Source: Pseudomonadota bacterium | Lineage (GTDB): Bacteria; Pseudomonadota; Gammaproteobacteria; Steroidobacterales; Woeseiaceae | Direction: 5' to 3' | Length of the DNA: 7,068 nucleotides | Assembly (NCBI GenBank): GCA_022360335.1 | Contig: JAKSCZ010000366.1 | Coordinates: forward strand, 1-7,068 | Shown: piece by piece, positions 6,588 through 7,068 of the stretch | Layout: each line of letters starts with the position of its first letter | Position numbering within the stretch: the stretch's first letter is position 1 | Position numbers and translations under genes: made by a program | The notes under the pieces: model-generated | Database searches by the model: none | Seen by the model: the letters and a program-made list of their open reading frames with translations, nothing else | Told to the model about the DNA's origin: nothing

Positions 6588-6926
6588 ATGAGTAAACCGG
6601 GACTGCTGACACTGACGATCAAGGACAAGAGCGCCTTGTATCTCGCGTACATGCCGTATGTGGTCAACGGCGGACTGTTCATCCCGACGAATTCATCGTA
6701 CCGGCTGGGCGACGAAGTGTTCATGCTGTTGAACCTGATGGGCGAGGAAGAGAAAATCCCGGTCGCCGGTACCGTCATCTGGATGACACCGAAGGGCGCC
6801 CAGGGCAAACGCACGGCGGGCATCGGAGTGCAATTCTCGGATCAGGACCAGGGCAACACGCAGAAGAAGATCGAGACCTACCTCGCGGGCGCGCTGGGCG
6901 GCGACAAACCGACCCACACGATGTAG
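6588..6926 (+). CDS. pilZ: type IV pilus PilZ-domain protein
   Basis: A 112-residue single-domain protein very close in pattern to PilZ of Pseudomonas and Xanthomonas, where it is needed for type IV pilus assembly and binds the PilB ATPase and the FimX regulator in the cytoplasm. Family signatures are LTIKDKSALYLAYMPYV (9-25), NGGLFIPT (27-34), YRLGDEVFMLLNLM (38-51), IPVAGTVIWMTPKGAQGKR (57-75), GIGVQF (78-83) and the C-terminal KPTHTM. The RxxxR motif is missing and the D/NxSxxG motif is degenerate, so c-di-GMP binding is not expected; this is known for this orthologue group. The ATG lies 5 bp after the holB stop with GGGG (6575-6578) as a weak ribosome-binding site. The stop codon lies in the first REP-like GTAG unit. 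Confidence 0.95.
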   Translation: MSKPGLLTLTIKDKSALYLAYMPYVVNGGLFIPTNSSYRLGDEVFMLLNLMGEEEKIPVAGTVIWMTPKGAQGKRTAGIGVQFSDQDQGNTQKKIETYLAGALGGDKPTHTM

Positions 6927-6976
6927 GAACGACTGGCTCTGTAGGAGCGGCTCTGTAGGAGCGGCTTCAGCCGCGA
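6922..6976 (+). repeat. GTAG-headed REP-like repeat cluster
   Basis: Three units of the form TGTAGGAnCGrCT begin at 6922, 6940 and 6954. The last two form a 14-bp tandem repeat (GGCTCTGTAGGAGC at 6935-6948 and 6949-6962). The third unit completes the classic REP hairpin GCGGC-TTCA-GCCGC (6961-6974). GTAG upstream of a short GC-rich hairpin is the hallmark of REP sequences handled by REP-associated tyrosine transposases, and TGTAGGAGCGGCTTCAGCCG is a familiar form in pseudomonads and related bacteria. The hairpin lacks a T-run, so it is not a standard terminator, but it may protect the pilZ mRNA 3' end. No transposase gene is in the window. Confidence 0.8.
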
Positions 6977-6983
6977 CCCGCGG

Positions 6984-7068
6984 GAGATAAGGGACAGTTA
7001 CCTTATCTCTTCTTGCGGAGTTGCCAGCTGTGTGGCATCAGGCAGAGATAAGGTAACTGTCCCTTATC
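6984..7068. repeat. long inverted repeat with self-palindromic arms (possible mobile-element or REP-type end)
   Basis: Arms 6986-7010 and 7044-7068 are perfect 25-bp inverted copies separated by 33 bp (7011-7043). The right arm is cut by the window end, so the repeat may be longer. Each arm is itself palindromic: GAGATAAGG (6984-6992) pairs with CCTTATCTC (7001-7009), and AGATAAGG (7046-7053) with CCTTATC (7062-7068). The spacer holds a further small stem, TGCCA (7022-7026)/TGGCA (7033-7037). The core GGGACAGTTACC resembles repeats I associate with REP transposase neighbourhoods in gammaproteobacteria; that link is from memory and unverified. Confidence 0.72.

Noticed and set aside
6961..6974. 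REP hairpin as a rho-independent terminator for the cluster
   Set aside because: The stem is only 5-6 bp and is followed by GACCCGCGGG rather than a T-run.
6922..7068. CRISPR array
   Set aside because: The repeats are irregularly spaced (18 and 14 bp) with no unique spacers, and the rest is an inverted rather than direct repeat.

Overview
The window is a compact, GC-rich (roughly two thirds GC by eye), one-directional gene cluster on the + strand. Its order is acpP - fabF - pabB - pabC - mltG - tmk - holB - pilZ. This is the conserved fatty-acid/folate/cell-envelope/replication cluster of Gammaproteobacteria. The presence of pabB between fabF and pabC, and of a pilus-type PilZ after holB, recalls Xanthomonadales-like or other deep-branching high-GC gammaproteobacteria. 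The sequence alone does not fix a genus.

Layout. Positions 1-178 hold no gene that I can support. They contain a strong stem-loop (65-100), candidate promoter elements and a possible 19-codon leader ORF that ends on the acpP start codon. acpP (179-421) is followed by a GC-rich stem-loop (427-455), then fabF with a TTG start (503-1744). From fabF onward the genes are packed: fabF/pabB overlap by a few bases, pabB/pabC share ATGA, pabC/mltG share GTGA, and tmk follows mltG by 9 bp. A 30-bp, strikingly AT-rich spacer separates tmk from holB, and pilZ starts 5 bp after holB. Beyond pilZ (6927-7068) the sequence is entirely repeats: GTAG-headed REP-like units that run into the pilZ stop codon, then a perfect 25-bp inverted repeat cut by the window end.

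How the genes work together. AcpP carries acyl chains and FabF elongates them. PabB (with a PabA glutaminase encoded elsewhere) and PabC turn chorismate into p-aminobenzoate for folate. MltG trims nascent peptidoglycan, Tmk makes dTDP, HolB is the delta-prime subunit of the DNA polymerase III clamp loader, and PilZ supports type IV pilus assembly. The grouping couples membrane, wall, nucleotide and replication supply.

I found no clearly new system; most of the window is ordinary core genome. The points worth a second look are the delta-prime subunit without its zinc-binding cysteines, a PabC with Cys where the family usually has the PLP-ring Glu, the PabB PIAGT signature, the acpP leader structures, the run of non-ATG starts, and the repeat complex at the 3' end.
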